Shown: positions 29,518 to 39,025 of the stretch, one piece after another
How positions within the stretch are numbered: the first letter of the stretch is position 1
Layout of the letters: each line of letters starts with the position of its first letter
NCBI RefSeq assembly: GCF_015291885.1
Contig: NZ_CP036186.1
Coordinates: 2,307,001 to 2,371,000, forward strand
Reading direction: 5' to 3'
DNA length: 64,000 nt
DNA from: Stutzerimonas stutzeri
Lineage (GTDB): Bacteria; Pseudomonadota; Gammaproteobacteria; Pseudomonadales; Pseudomonadaceae
Notes under the pieces: model-generated
Databases searched by the model: none
What the model saw: the letters and a program-made list of their open reading frames with translations, nothing else
Told to the model about the DNA's origin: nothing
Position numbers and translations under genes: made by a program

Positions 29518-30336
29518 TTATTTGAGTCGACGTTCGACGCCTTTTTCCACCAGGATCTTGGCGGAGATCTCCTCGACGGAGAAATGCGTAGAGTTGATGT
29601 AGTTGATGTTCTCGCGGCGGAACAGGCTTTCCACCTCGCGGACTTCGAACTCGCACTGGGCGAAGCTGGCGTAGCGGCTGTTGGGTTTTCGCTCGTGACG
29701 AATGGCCGCCAGGCGATCGGGGTCGATAGTGAGGCCGAATAGCTTGTCCTTGTACTCCTTGAGAACGCTGGGAAGCTGCAAGCGCTCCATATCATCTTCG
29801 GTCAGCGGGTAATTGGCAGCGCGAATGCCGTACTGCATCGCCATATACAAGCAGGTCGGTGTTTTACCGCAGCGGGAAACGCCAACGAGGATAAGGTCAG
29901 CCTTGTCGTAGTAGCGGGTACGGGCGCCATCGTCGTTATCGAGGGCGAAGTTGACCGCCTCGATACGCTCCATGTAGTTGGAGTTATGGCTGATAGAGTG
30001 TGATTTACCAACGGAATACGAGGAACGTGACATCAGCTCATGTTCCAGCGGAGCAAGGAAGGAAGAGAAGATGTCGATCATGAAGCCATTGGATTCGGCC
30101 AGAATGTCACGGATTTCCTGGTTCACCAGGGTGTCGAAGATGATCGGCCGCCCCCCGTCCTTTTCCGCGGCATTATTGATTTGCTGTACCATGGCCCGCG
30201 CTTTTTCCGCAGTGTCTATGTACGGGCGGGTTAGTTTCGTGAAGGTGATGTTCTCGAACTGTGCCAGAAGACTATGGCCCAGAGTTTCCGCGGTGATGCC
30301 TGTGCCGTCAGAAATGAAGAATGCAGTTCGTTTCAT
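29518..30336 (-). CDS. ppsR: PEP synthase regulatory protein (bifunctional kinase/pyrophosphorylase)
   Basis: A 272-residue DUF299-family enzyme that inactivates PEP synthase by ADP-dependent phosphorylation and reactivates it by Pi-dependent pyrophosphorolysis. The N terminus [20 protein letters not shown] is conserved, and the P-loop-like motif is [19 protein letters not shown] (about residues 151-169). Divergent from ppsA, its expected target, with a 154-bp spacer that must hold both promoters. Confidence 0.95.
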   Translation of the reverse strand: MKRTAFFISDGTGITAETLGHSLLAQFENITFTKLTRPYIDTAEKARAMVQQINNAAEKDGGRPIIFDTLVNQEIRDILAESNGFMIDIFSSFLAPLEHELMSRSSYSVGKSHSISHNSNYMERIEAVNFALDNDDGARTRYYDKADLILVGVSRCGKTPTCLYMAMQYGIRAANYPLTEDDMERLQLPSVLKEYKDKLFGLTIDPDRLAAIRHERKPNSRYASFAQCEFEVREVESLFRRENINYINSTHFSVEEISAKILVEKGVERRLK

Positions 30337-30490
30337 GTGCCTTGGGCCTTAAGTCGAGAACGGTTCCCAGCTATAGTAGGCCCTTCGCCGAGCCCGGTTG
30401 GCGGGCATTGTTACTTATTTTGCAGGGTCGGGCCACAGTAGTACGGCCAGGCTCCGGTTGAGTTTCCAACACTAATGTGGAGAGATCACC

Positions 30491-32860
30491 TTGGTAGAGT
30501 ACGTAGTTTCCCTCGATAAGCTCGGCAATCATGACGTTGAGCGTGTAGGGGGCAAGAACGCCTCCCTCGGCGAGATGATCAGCAACCTCGCAGGCGCGGG
30601 TGTATCGGTGCCTGGCGGTTTCGCCACTACGGCACAGGCCTATCGTGATTTCATGGAGCTCAGCGGTCTCAATGAGCAGATCCATGCGCTTCTCGATGCG
30701 CTGGACGTGGATGACGTCAATGCCCTCGCCAAAGCCGGCTCGCAGATTCGCGGCTGGGTCATGGATGCTCAATTCCCGCCAAAACTGGATGCGGACATTC
30801 GCACTGCGTTCGCGGAAATGTCCGGTGGCAATGACAATATGGCCGTTGCGGTTCGTTCCTCGGCCACCGCTGAAGATCTGCCGGACGCATCTTTCGCCGG
30901 TCAGCAAGAAACCTTCCTGAACATTCGCGGCGTGGACAATGTAATCCGCGCTACCAAGGAAGTATTCGCTTCTCTGTTCAACGATCGCGCAATCGCCTAC
31001 CGCGTGCACCAAGGCTTCGACCACAAGCTGGTCGCGCTCTCTGCTGGCGTGCAGCGCATGGTCCGCTCCGAAACTGGCACTGCCGGTGTCATGTTCACTC
31101 TGGACACTGAATCCGGCTTCCGCGACGTGGTGTTCATCACCGGTGCGTATGGTCTGGGTGAGACTGTTGTGCAGGGTGCAGTGAATCCGGACGAGTTCTA
31201 TGTCCACAAGCAAACGCTGGAGGCCGGTCGTCCCGCCATCCTGCGTCGTAATCTGGGAAGCAAGGCGATCAAGATGATCTACGGCGCGGAAGCAAGCGCC
31301 GGTAAGTCGGTCAAGACCGTCGACGTCGACCAGGCAGACCGCGTGCGCTTCTGTCTAACCGACGAAGAAGTGAGCAATCTGGCCAGACAAGCCATGACCA
31401 TCGAGAAGCACTACGGCCGTCCGATGGACATCGAGTGGGCCAAAGATGGCGATGACAATAAGCTGTATATCGTTCAGGCGCGTCCGGAAACCGTAAAAAG
31501 CCGCAGCAGCGCCAACGTGATGGAGCGCTACCTCCTGAAGGAGAAGGGTACTGTCCTCGTCGAAGGCCGTGCCATCGGTCAGCGTATTGGCGCCGGCCCC
31601 GTCAAGGTCATCCATGACGTCAGCGAGATGGACAAGGTCCAGCCGGGCGACGTGCTGGTTTCCGACATGACCGACCCGGATTGGGAACCGGTGATGAAGC
31701 GTGCCAGCGCCATCGTCACCAACCGTGGCGGGCGTACCTGTCATGCGGCGATCATCGCCCGTGAACTGGGAATCCCGGCGGTCGTAGGCTGTGGTAATGC
31801 CACCGATCTGTTGAAGGACGGCCAGCGTGTGACCGTTTCCTGTGCTGAAGGCGATACCGGCCTGATCTTCGATGGTGAGCTGGGCTTCGATATCCGCCAG
31901 AACTCCATCGACGCCATGCCGGAGCTGCCGTTCAAGATCATGATGAACGTCGGCAACCCGGACCGCGCCTTCGACTTTGCGCACCTGCCGAACGAGGGTG
32001 TCGGGCTGGCCCGCCTCGAATTCATCATCAACCGCATGATCGGCGTGCACCCCAAGGCGCTATTGAACTTCGACGGCCTGCCCGCCGATGTGAAGAGCAG
32101 CGTCGAGAAGCGCATTGCCGGTTATGACGATCCGGTCAACTTCTATGTCGAGAAGCTGGTTGAGGGCGTCAGTACCCTGGCCGCTGCCTTCTGGCCGAAA
32201 AAGGTCATCGTGCGCCTGTCGGACTTCAAGTCCAACGAATACGCCAATCTGATCGGTGGCAAGCTGTACGAGCCGGAAGAAGAGAACCCGATGCTGGGCT
32301 TCCGCGGTGCATCGCGCTACATCAGCGATTCCTTCCGTGACTGCTTCGAGCTCGAGTGCCGTGCGATGCGCAAGGTACGCGATGTGATGGGCCTTACGAA
32401 CGTCGAACTTATGGTGCCATTCGTCCGCACCCTGGGCGAGGCGTCGCAGGTCATCGACATTCTTGGCCAATTCGGTCTCAAGCGCGGCGAGAATGGTCTG
32501 CGCATCATCATGATGTGCGAGCTGCCGTCCAACGCCCTGTTGGCCGATGAGTTCTTGGAATTCTTCGATGGTTTCTCCATCGGCTCGAATGACATGACCC
32601 AGCTGACGCTAGGCCTGGACCGTGACTCCGGTATCATCGCCCACTTGTTCGACGAGCGTAATCCGGCGGTGAAGAAGTTGCTGGCTAATGCCATCCAAGC
32701 ATGCAACAAGGCCGGCAAATACATTGGCATCTGCGGGCAAGGCCCATCGGATCACCCGGATCTGGCCAAGTGGCTGATGGAGCAGGGCATTGAAAGCGTG
32801 TCCCTGAACCCGGACTCGGTTCTCGATACCTGGTTCTTCCTGGCTGACCGCGAGATCTGA
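30491..32860 (+). CDS. ppsA: Phosphoenolpyruvate synthase
   Basis: A 789-residue gluconeogenic enzyme converting pyruvate and ATP to PEP, AMP and Pi. The N-terminal ATP-binding domain shows [15 protein letters not shown] and [20 protein letters not shown]. The phosphohistidine domain has [15 protein letters not shown], with catalytic His418, and the Thr before it is the PpsR target. The C-terminal PEP/pyruvate barrel has [20 protein letters not shown] and GICGQGPSD. The start is a TTG at 30491 ([12 protein letters not shown]), preceded by GGAGAG; the family N terminus begins exactly there. A terminator follows. Confidence 0.96.
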   Translation: MVEYVVSLDKLGNHDVERVGGKNASLGEMISNLAGAGVSVPGGFATTAQAYRDFMELSGLNEQIHALLDALDVDDVNALAKAGSQIRGWVMDAQFPPKLDADIRTAFAEMSGGNDNMAVAVRSSATAEDLPDASFAGQQETFLNIRGVDNVIRATKEVFASLFNDRAIAYRVHQGFDHKLVALSAGVQRMVRSETGTAGVMFTLDTESGFRDVVFITGAYGLGETVVQGAVNPDEFYVHKQTLEAGRPAILRRNLGSKAIKMIYGAEASAGKSVKTVDVDQADRVRFCLTDEEVSNLARQAMTIEKHYGRPMDIEWAKDGDDNKLYIVQARPETVKSRSSANVMERYLLKEKGTVLVEGRAIGQRIGAGPVKVIHDVSEMDKVQPGDVLVSDMTDPDWEPVMKRASAIVTNRGGRTCHAAIIARELGIPAVVGCGNATDLLKDGQRVTVSCAEGDTGLIFDGELGFDIRQNSIDAMPELPFKIMMNVGNPDRAFDFAHLPNEGVGLARLEFIINRMIGVHPKALLNFDGLPADVKSSVEKRIAGYDDPVNFYVEKLVEGVSTLAAAFWPKKVIVRLSDFKSNEYANLIGGKLYEPEEENPMLGFRGASRYISDSFRDCFELECRAMRKVRDVMGLTNVELMVPFVRTLGEASQVIDILGQFGLKRGENGLRIIMMCELPSNALLADEFLEFFDGFSIGSNDMTQLTLGLDRDSGIIAHLFDERNPAVKKLLANAIQACNKAGKYIGICGQGPSDHPDLAKWLMEQGIESVSLNPDSVLDTWFFLADREI

Positions 32861-32876
32861 CGGTTCAGGCTGTGGC

Positions 32877-32900
32877 AAAACGGGGCGCAAGCCCCGTTTT
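32877..32900 (+). terminator. ppsA terminator
   Basis: The hairpin AAAACGGGGC / GCAA / GCCCCGTTTT lies 17 bp after the ppsA stop. Confidence 0.93.
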
Positions 32901-33028
32901 CGTTGGTGCTTAATCATCGTCGGCTCGGCAATCCCGTTTTCGTGGTTTACGCGTAGCGGCTAAGATGTCGCGCCAATGGCTTTAAGACTGGACGTTCGCC
33001 CGTAATTTCCAAGCAGAAGGAGCTTCCC

Positions 33029-33517
33029 ATGCAATACGTCACGCCTGATCTGTGCGATGCCTACCCGGACCTGGTGCAGGTTGTCGAACCGTTGTTCAGC
33101 AACTTCGGTGGCCGCGACTCCTTCGGTGGAGAGATCGTGACTATCAAGTGCTTTGAAGATAATTCACTGGTCAAGGACCAGGTCGATGTCGATGGAACCG
33201 GCAAGGTGTTGGTGGTCGATGGTGGCGGTTCGCTACGTCGCGCGTTGCTGGGCGACATGCTTGCAGAGAAAGCGGCACGCAACGGCTGGGAAGGCCTGGT
33301 CATCTATGGTTGTGTGCGAGATGTCGATGTCCTTGCGCAGACAGACCTTGGCGTTCAGGCACTAGCCAGTCATCCGATGAAAACCGACAAGCGCGGCATC
33401 GGTGATCTCAATGTTCCAGTCACGTTTTGTGGCGTGACGTTCCGTCCTGGTGAATATGTGTATGCCGATAACAACGGCATCATTGTCTCTCCCGAGCCTC
33501 TCAGCATGCCGGAGTGA
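33029..33517 (+). CDS. rraA: RraA, regulator of ribonuclease E activity (RraA-like)
   Basis: A 162-residue trimeric protein that in E. coli binds and inhibits RNase E. Conserved stretches are [51 protein letters not shown] and [20 protein letters not shown]. The fold is shared with 4-hydroxy-4-methyl-2-oxoglutarate aldolases; the short length and TPDLCDAYP start favour RraA. The gene has its own AGAAGGAG ribosome site and a terminator on its 3' side, so it is likely monocistronic. Confidence 0.92.
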   Translation: MQYVTPDLCDAYPDLVQVVEPLFSNFGGRDSFGGEIVTIKCFEDNSLVKDQVDVDGTGKVLVVDGGGSLRRALLGDMLAEKAARNGWEGLVIYGCVRDVDVLAQTDLGVQALASHPMKTDKRGIGDLNVPVTFCGVTFRPGEYVYADNNGIIVSPEPLSMPE

Positions 33518-33555
33518 TGCAGGCTGCAATTGACGGATGCCTTGTCATTCTTCTG

Positions 33556-33579
33556 AGCCCGGCCATGCCGGGCTTTTTA
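33556..33579 (+). terminator. rraA terminator
   Basis: AGCCCGGCATGCCGGGCTTTTT: a short-looped stem with a T-run, 38 bp after the rraA stop. Confidence 0.9.
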
Positions 33580-33601
33580 TGGGCTACGACGGAACAGATT
33601 G

Positions 33602-34597
33602 ATGCAGGAAACTGAAAGCGAGCAGCGTGGCCTTATCCACGCTTTCGTCCTTGACGGCAGCGGTGGAGCCCGGCAAATCAGCTATGGCGGCCTGACGAGC
33701 TTGCGGCTTGCTGGTGACGAAAGCCTTTGGCTGCACTGGGATCGTAGCCAGCCGCACGCACAGGATTGGCTGCGAACACAAAGTGGCCTGAGTGCTTTCG
33801 CTTGTGATGTGTTGCTCGAAGAAAATACGCGGCCGCGCATGCTGGCCTTGCCACAGGAAGAGCTGCTGCTGTTTCTTCGCGGGGTAAACCTGAATCCTGA
33901 GGCCGAGCCAGAGGATATGGTGTCCGTGCGCGTATTCGCTGATCGACAGCGAGTTATCTCTCTGCGGCTCAGGCCATTACGCTCCACGGAAGTAGTGATC
34001 CAGCAGCTGTTGGAAGGCAGGGGGCCTAAATCTGCTTCTGAGCTCCTGTTGTTTCTAGCCGAAGCCATGACTGATCGTGTCGATGATTTTGTCACGCAAC
34101 TGGCCGAGCGCATTGATGCGGAAGAGGAGGAGATCGATGCGAATGAGCGGTATGCCCCCGAGCACCACTTGTTGCTATCCCTGCGGCGACAGGCAGCGAG
34201 TCTGCGACGCTTTCTGCAGCCTCAACGCGAGCTGTACGGGCAGCTGACCCGCAACCGGTTGAGCTGGTTCGCGGACGACGACACAGAGTACTGGAATGAG
34301 CTCAGCAACCGGCTGATCCGCTATCTGGAAGAGCTCGACATGGTTCGAGAACGAGTCAATCTGGTACTTGAGTCGGAGCACCGCAGGCTCAACGAGCGGA
34401 TGAATCGTACGATGTATCTACTTGCTATCATCACCGGCTTTTTTCTGCCGCTGAGTTTCCTGACAGGGCTGCTTGGAATAAACGTCGGAGGTATCCCTGG
34501 CTCCGAATTCCCTTACGGTTTTGTCGTGGCTTGCTTGCTGATCGGCGGTATTGCGTTGCTGCAGTGGTGGATTCTGCGCCGTATGCGTTGGCTCTGA
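33602..34597 (+). CDS. cmaX: CmaX, CorA/ZntB-like inner-membrane protein
   Basis: A 331-residue protein of the CorA divalent-cation transporter superfamily. A cytoplasmic N-terminal domain (residues 1-270, largely helical) is followed by two C-terminal membrane helices (MYLLAIITGFFLPLSFLTGL and FPYGFVVACLLIGGIALLQW). At the end of TM1 the sequence is LLGINVGG, so the canonical GMN selectivity motif reads GIN, as in ZntB/CmaX-type proteins that need not transport Mg2+. First gene of the cmaX-crfX-cmpX-sigX-oprF cluster. An ATG one codon upstream at 33599 is an alternative start. Confidence 0.9.
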   Translation: MQETESEQRGLIHAFVLDGSGGARQISYGGLTSLRLAGDESLWLHWDRSQPHAQDWLRTQSGLSAFACDVLLEENTRPRMLALPQEELLLFLRGVNLNPEAEPEDMVSVRVFADRQRVISLRLRPLRSTEVVIQQLLEGRGPKSASELLLFLAEAMTDRVDDFVTQLAERIDAEEEEIDANERYAPEHHLLLSLRRQAASLRRFLQPQRELYGQLTRNRLSWFADDDTEYWNELSNRLIRYLEELDMVRERVNLVLESEHRRLNERMNRTMYLLAIITGFFLPLSFLTGLLGINVGGIPGSEFPYGFVVACLLIGGIALLQWWILRRMRWL

Positions 34598-34653
34598 ATG
34601 TGACTTACACCGGGGCATAGACCGTCTAGCCGACATACTTTAGCGAGGTTTGC

Positions 34654-34896
34654 ATGCGCGATCCCTTTGAAGAATCCCTGCGCGACCTGCTCAACAAGCC
34701 CTCTGTCCATGACGATGACGCTTGTCTGGGTCGCGTTCTCAAGACTGCCAACCGCCAAGTGGGCGCTGGCGACCTGTTCTCCCTGATTGGGCACTGGCTG
34801 GAAGCATTAATGATTGCCATAAACAGCGGTTCGCGGCACCTCGCCCCGGTCTCTCGCCGCGAAGATCCCATTCGTTCGTTCGATAAGGCTGATTGA
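34654..34896 (+). CDS. crfX: CrfX, small conserved protein of the sigX cluster
   Basis: An 80-residue soluble protein of unknown function (MRDPFEESLRDLLNKPSVHD). There is no obvious domain. Position between cmaX and cmpX, length and sequence fit the Pseudomonas gene called crfX, named for its place near sigX/oprF and reported as linked to the cell-envelope-stress regulon. Two bases separate its stop from the cmpX ATG, which suggests translational coupling. Confidence 0.85.
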   Translation: MRDPFEESLRDLLNKPSVHDDDACLGRVLKTANRQVGAGDLFSLIGHWLEALMIAINSGSRHLAPVSRREDPIRSFDKAD

Positions 34897-34898
34897 TC

Positions 34899-35723
34899 AT
34901 GGAATTCAATCCCTGGACCCAAAGTCTTCTTTCGGCGATGAGCTCGCTCTGGGCTTCTGTCGCGGCCTTCATTCCGAGATTGTTCGGCGCATTGGTCGTC
35001 GTTCTGCTCGGTTTTATTGTGGCCAAGTTACTCGATACGTTGCTGTCCAAAGTGTTGGCCAAAGTGGGTCTGGATCGCCTGATGGCGGGCACCGGTCTGA
35101 CCAAGTTGTTGAGCCGGGCTGGAATACGCATTCCCGTCTCCGCGCTGATTGGTAAGGTCGTCTACTGGTTCGTTCTACTGATATTTCTGGTATCGGCCGC
35201 TGAATCGCTGGGGCTGGAGCGAGTGTCTGCAACGCTCGATATGTTGGCGCTTTATGTGCCCAAGGTCTTTGGCGCCGCGCTGATTCTGCTGGCCGGTGTC
35301 TTGCTGGCTCAGTTGCTAAGTGGCCTCGTTCGCGGCGCGGCAGAAGGGGTTGGACTCGACTACGCCAACGGTCTTGCGCGCATGGCGCAGGGGCTGGTGA
35401 TCATCATCAGCATCTCCGTCGCAATTGGTCAGCTTGAGGTCAAGACCGAGCTACTCAACTACGTCATTGCCATCGTGCTCATTACTGTTGGTCTGGCCGT
35501 GGCGCTGGCCTTCGGTCTCGGCAGCCGTGAGCTTGTGGCACAAATCCTGGCAGGGATTTATGTTCGAGAGCTTTACGAAGTAGGGCAGCGAGTGCGGCTG
35601 GAGGATGTCGAAGGGCAGATCGAGGAGATCGGAACAGTCAAAACACTGCTGCTTACCGATGACGGAGAGCTGACTTCGGTGGCCAACAAAGTGCTGCTCG
35701 AGCAGCGCGTTGGCAGCCGTTAA
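34899..35723 (+). CDS. cmpX: CmpX, mechanosensitive-channel-related inner-membrane protein
   Basis: A 274-residue membrane protein with MscS-related TM-helix repeats. Helices are predicted at IPRLFGALVVVLLGFIVAKL, VYWFVLLIFLVSAAESL, YVPKVFGAALILLAGVLLAQ, a segment at GLVIIISISVAIG and one at YVIAIVLITVGLAVALAFG. A beta-type cytoplasmic segment closes the protein (RVRLEDVEGQIEEIGTVKTL), similar to the first part of the MscS beta domain. It lies directly upstream of sigX; loss of this protein is known in pseudomonads to change SigX activity. ATG 34899 is chosen over an in-frame TTG at 34893. Confidence 0.9.
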   Translation: MEFNPWTQSLLSAMSSLWASVAAFIPRLFGALVVVLLGFIVAKLLDTLLSKVLAKVGLDRLMAGTGLTKLLSRAGIRIPVSALIGKVVYWFVLLIFLVSAAESLGLERVSATLDMLALYVPKVFGAALILLAGVLLAQLLSGLVRGAAEGVGLDYANGLARMAQGLVIIISISVAIGQLEVKTELLNYVIAIVLITVGLAVALAFGLGSRELVAQILAGIYVRELYEVGQRVRLEDVEGQIEEIGTVKTLLLTDDGELTSVANKVLLEQRVGSR

Positions 35724-35807
35724 GCGCGCGTTTCTGGTAAAGTACGACGCCTTTTTTCCGGTTTCCATAAATGGCGGCCGTGATTTTGACTGCCGGCTCG
35801 AAGCGTC

Positions 35808-36398
35808 TTGACTAAAACCTCATCGTCCATTTCGCGCTACGACCCTCGCCAGCTCACCGATGAAGAGCTGGTGCAGCACGCCCATGTCGAGCTATTTCAT
35901 ATAACGCGCGCTTATGAAGAACTCATGCGTCGATATCAGCGTACACTGTTCAACGTATGCTCACGCTATTTGGGAAGCGAGCGAGACGCCGATGATGTAT
36001 GTCAGGAGGTCATGCTCAAGGTTCTTTATGGCTTAAAGAACTTTGAAGGCAAATCTAAATTCAAAACCTGGCTATACAGCATCACTTATAACGAATGTAT
36101 TACTCAATATCGCAAAGAGCGCCGTAAGCGGCGTTTGCTTGACGCACTCAGCCTCGACCCGCTTGAAGAGGCATCCGACGAGAAGGCGCCGAGAATCGAG
36201 GAGAAGACTGGGCTCGACCGGTGGCTCGTGCATGTGAATCCGATCGATCGGGAGATACTGGTGTTGCGTTTTGTTGCTGAACTTGAGTTCCAAGAAATCG
36301 CAGATATCATGCACATGGGTTTGAGCGCTACGAAGATGCGCTACAAGCGGGCATTGGATAAGCTGCGGGAAAATTTTTCCGATCAAACTGAAACTTAA
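35808..36398 (+). CDS. sigX: ECF sigma factor SigX
   Basis: A 196-residue extracytoplasmic-function sigma factor controlling oprF, envelope lipid and stress genes. Region 2 is seen in AYEELMRRYQRTLFNVCSRY, SERDADDVCQEVMLKVLYGL and FKTWLYSITYNECIT. Region 4 is VNPIDREILVLRFVAELEFQ with EIADIMHMGLSATKMRYKRA. Start is a TTG at 35808 (MTKTSSSISRYDPRQL). No anti-sigma gene follows; the next gene is oprF, its best-known target. Confidence 0.95.
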   Translation: MTKTSSSISRYDPRQLTDEELVQHAHVELFHITRAYEELMRRYQRTLFNVCSRYLGSERDADDVCQEVMLKVLYGLKNFEGKSKFKTWLYSITYNECITQYRKERRKRRLLDALSLDPLEEASDEKAPRIEEKTGLDRWLVHVNPIDREILVLRFVAELEFQEIADIMHMGLSATKMRYKRALDKLRENFSDQTET

Positions 36399-36497
36399 TC
36401 TAGGAAACTTGTCTTATACCTTGCGAACAGCTTGGGCATACAGACAGCCGGTTTCCTTAGATTGTTCTGATTCCAACCACCAGATGGGGATTTACGG

Positions 36498-37484
36498 ATG
36501 AAACTTAAAAATACCTTAGGCGTCGTGATCGGTTCGATGGTTGCCGCCACTTCCGTCAATGCACTGGCACAGGGCCAGGGCGCTGTCGAAGTGGAAGCGT
36601 TCGGCAAGCACTACTTCACCGACAGCTCGCGTGACATCAAGAACGGCGAGCTCTACGGCGCTGGCGTTAGTTACTTCCTTACCGACGATGTTTCTCTGGG
36701 TCTTTCCTATGGCGAATACCACGACATCACGTCCGAGGATCGGGTTCAGGACGGTAGCCACAAGAAGATCAAGGGCAGCCTGACTTCCCTCGACGCTGCT
36801 TACCATTTCGGTAATCCAGGCGTAGGCCTGCGTCCATACGTCTCCGCTGGTGTTGCTCACCAGAGCATCGGTCAGGCCGACCGTGGCGGCCGCGATCGCA
36901 GCACTTTTGCCAATGTTGGTACCGGTCTGAAGTACTACTTCACCGAAAACTTCTTCGCTAAAGCCAGCGTCGACGGCATGTACAACATCGATGCAGACGA
37001 AGGCGAGTGGATGGCTGGCGTTGGCGTCGGTCTGAACTTTGGCGGCGGTGCACGTCAGGTTGCAGCGGTCGAGCCGACTCCAGAGCCGGCTCCTGCTCCG
37101 ATCGTCGACAACGAGCCGGAGCCAGCTCCGGAGGTCGTGCGCGTTGAGCTGGACGTCAAGTTCGACTTCGACAAGTCGCGTGTTCGTGAAGAGAGCTACA
37201 GCGACATCAAGAACCTCGCTGACTTCATGCAGCAGTACCCGCAGACCACCACCACTGTCGAAGGTCACACTGACTCGGTTGGTACCGATCAGTACAACCA
37301 GCGTCTGTCCGAGCGTCGCGCCGAAGCTGTGCGCAACGTGCTGGTCAACGAGTACGGTGTTCAGGGTAATCGTGTGAACTCCGTTGGCTACGGCGAGTCC
37401 CGCCCGGTCGCTGACAACTCCACCGAGGAAGGTCGTCAGATCAACCGTCGTGTAGAGGCCGAGGTAGAAGCTCAGGTTCAGTAA
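36498..37484 (+). CDS. oprF: Major outer-membrane porin OprF
   Basis: A 328-residue OmpA-family porin. The signal peptide ends after residue 24 (ATSVNALA|QGQGAV). The N-terminal eight-strand barrel (about 25-180) ends in GVGVGLNFGGGA. A Pro/Glu-rich hinge (EPTPEPAPAPIVDNEPEPAP) follows, and the OmpA peptidoglycan-binding domain (about 213-328) has TVEGHTDSVGTDQYNQRLSE. Unlike P. aeruginosa OprF, no Cys pairs are seen in the linker region. A 99-bp spacer follows sigX; the ribosome site is weak (GGGGAT). A GGAAAC at 36403-36408 might be a sigX-type -35 box. Confidence 0.97.
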   Translation: MKLKNTLGVVIGSMVAATSVNALAQGQGAVEVEAFGKHYFTDSSRDIKNGELYGAGVSYFLTDDVSLGLSYGEYHDITSEDRVQDGSHKKIKGSLTSLDAAYHFGNPGVGLRPYVSAGVAHQSIGQADRGGRDRSTFANVGTGLKYYFTENFFAKASVDGMYNIDADEGEWMAGVGVGLNFGGGARQVAAVEPTPEPAPAPIVDNEPEPAPEVVRVELDVKFDFDKSRVREESYSDIKNLADFMQQYPQTTTTVEGHTDSVGTDQYNQRLSERRAEAVRNVLVNEYGVQGNRVNSVGYGESRPVADNSTEEGRQINRRVEAEVEAQVQ

Positions 37485-37509
37485 TGCTGAACTGAGGCCT
37501 TCAAGCTCG

Positions 37510-37539
37510 AAAAGCCCGGCATAGACCGGGCTTTTCTTT
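37510..37539 (+). terminator. oprF terminator, T-tract occupied by an IS
   Basis: The hairpin AAAAGCCCGG / CCGGGCTTTT is followed by TTTTCTTT, which is the duplicated target site of the adjacent ISL3 element. The stem and the T-run are intact, since the IS entered just after it. Confidence 0.93.
37532..37539. repeat. Target-site duplication, left copy (ISL3 element)
   Basis: TTTTCTTT, identical to 38845-38852, borders the left inverted repeat of the IS. An 8-bp duplication is normal for ISL3. Confidence 0.92.
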
Positions 37540-38844
37540 GGTTCATCGCGCTTTCCCGGGGAAGGCGGCCTTGATTTTCAGGAAGAAGTACTCCGAGTCC
37601 CGGAATCCATAGGCCATGCGCTTGATTACCTTGATGCGGTTGTTAACACCCTCAAGGACGCTGGTATGCATGTGGAAGTGAGCACTGGCAAGGATGCCTC
37701 GCGCGTATTTGCGCAGGTTGCGAGCGAAGCGTTGCAGCGGCGCGAGGTCGCTCTCGCGAGCATGTCGCAGCCAGGTTCGCCAGCGTCGCCAACCCTCTCG
37801 TACGCTGGGGGCGTACCAAACATCCTTCAGCGCATCCTTGAGCACATAGACCGTAGCCAACGGCTGGTTGGCAGCAAGCAGCTCCTGTAACTGCACGGCC
37901 TGTCCGTCCTTCAGGTTGTCGCGGTTGCGCAGCAGCAGCCAACGACTCTGCTTGACCGCCTTTCGTGCCGGCTTGTCTTCGCGCAGAAGGTTGGCCTGGT
38001 CGACCCGGATTCGGTCGATCACATCCCGACCGTAGCGCGCGACGACGTGAAACAGGTCGTACACCACTTCGGCCTGCGGGCAATGCTTCTTCACCTCCAG
38101 GTCGAAAGCCGTGTTCATGTCCATGGCCACCGCCTCAATCTGCTGGCAGTGCTCGCCGAGCAATTCAAAGAACGGGCGGATCGCCTCACGGCTGTTGCCG
38201 TGGCCGACCCACAGCACCCGTGTTCGCTCGGCGTCCATGATGACCGTGGCATAGCGATGCCCCTTGTGCAGGGCGAACTCGTCCATCACCAGGCGGCGGA
38301 CACCGCTTGAATAGAAGGTGCCTACCTCGGCTTGCAGGCGGCGCTTGTCGAGCGTCTTGAGGGTGTGCCAGTGCAGGCCGGTGAGCTGGCTGACGTGGCT
38401 GATCGGCAGCAGCCGCAGCAAGCTTTCGAGCCAGACCTGTAACCGCCGGGTCAGGCGAGATGCAGGCTCCAGCCAGTCGATCCGCTCGGTCACCCGACCA
38501 CAGTTCAGGCAATCGACTCGGCGCACGGGTAGTTGAAGCAAGACGCGCTGATCGAACAGATCACGATCGCGCACCAGACGAATTCGGCGCTCGTGAATCA
38601 ACGGACTGAGCTGACCACAACGCCCGCACTTGGGCACTGAACCGGCTTGAGGCTCGAGCTCAATCAGAAGGGAGTTGTTGGCGGATGAACGGCAGGCAAC
38701 GGCGTCATAGCCTGGCCAGAACGAGGCAAGATCAATAGGATGCACGGCGACAGCAGGGACAGGTGAAGGGTGTGTTTGGCGACTGCCAATTTACCTGCTT
38801 CCCTGACTGTCAACTCGCTCTTCCCCCAGAGTCCGCGAAGAACC
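37540..38844 (-). mobile_element. ISL3-family insertion sequence, 1305 bp
   Basis: The element is bounded by 25-bp imperfect inverted repeats, GGTTCATCGCGC.. at 37540-37564 and the complement of GGTTCTTCGCGG.. at 38820-38844, matching at 19 of 25 positions. Eight-base identical duplications (TTTTCTTT) flank it. A single full-length transposase on the minus strand occupies most of it. Length, repeats, duplication size and transposase all fit ISL3; the exact IS name needs a database match. It lies between the oprF terminator and the convergent acnB terminator. Confidence 0.93.
37543..38745 (-). CDS. ISL3-family transposase
   Basis: A 400-residue DDE transposase. N-terminal zinc-finger cysteines appear in PKCGRCGQLSPLI and VDCLNCGRVTERI, followed by an HTH region (LLPISHVSQLTGLHWHTLK). 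Core elements are RRLVMDEFALHKGHRYATVI (first Asp), AVAMDMNTAFD (second Asp) and LEGVNNRIKVIKRMAYGFRD (Glu). The frame is complete, and its stop codon lies inside the inverted repeat, so the element is probably active. Confidence 0.95.
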   Translation of the reverse strand: MHPIDLASFWPGYDAVACRSSANNSLLIELEPQAGSVPKCGRCGQLSPLIHERRIRLVRDRDLFDQRVLLQLPVRRVDCLNCGRVTERIDWLEPASRLTRRLQVWLESLLRLLPISHVSQLTGLHWHTLKTLDKRRLQAEVGTFYSSGVRRLVMDEFALHKGHRYATVIMDAERTRVLWVGHGNSREAIRPFFELLGEHCQQIEAVAMDMNTAFDLEVKKHCPQAEVVYDLFHVVARYGRDVIDRIRVDQANLLREDKPARKAVKQSRWLLLRNRDNLKDGQAVQLQELLAANQPLATVYVLKDALKDVWYAPSVREGWRRWRTWLRHARESDLAPLQRFARNLRKYARGILASAHFHMHTSVLEGVNNRIKVIKRMAYGFRDSEYFFLKIKAAFPGKAR

Positions 38845-38852
38845 TTTTCTTT
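38845..38852. repeat. Target-site duplication, right copy (ISL3 element)
   Basis: TTTTCTTT, identical to the left copy at 37532-37539. Together with it, it shows the IS entered by simple transposition and has not been rearranged since. Confidence 0.92.
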
Positions 38853-38977
38853 GCCTGCAGCAAACGTTGCCGGGGCTTCCGCCACAGCGGTGCGCTGGTG
38901 ATTCCCCGGTGGGTTAGGCGGCGCACACGACTGCGCCCGGATCAGCGTCAATCGGATTCCGAAGAAATCACTGGGCA

Positions 38978-39006
38978 ATAAAAAACCCCGCCGAAGCGGG
39001 GTTTTC
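38978..39006 (-). terminator. acnB terminator
   Basis: AAAAAACCCCGC / CGAA / GCGGGGTTTT, read on the minus strand, lies just downstream of the acnB stop. It has A- and T-runs on both sides and can work in both directions. Confidence 0.9.
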
Positions 39007-39025
39007 TGATTGCCTTACCGCGTCA

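Noticed and set aside
36403..36497. A SigX-dependent promoter of oprF
   Set aside because: GGAAAC at 36403 resembles an ECF -35 box, but no convincing -10 partner could be fixed by eye, so it is mentioned only under oprF.
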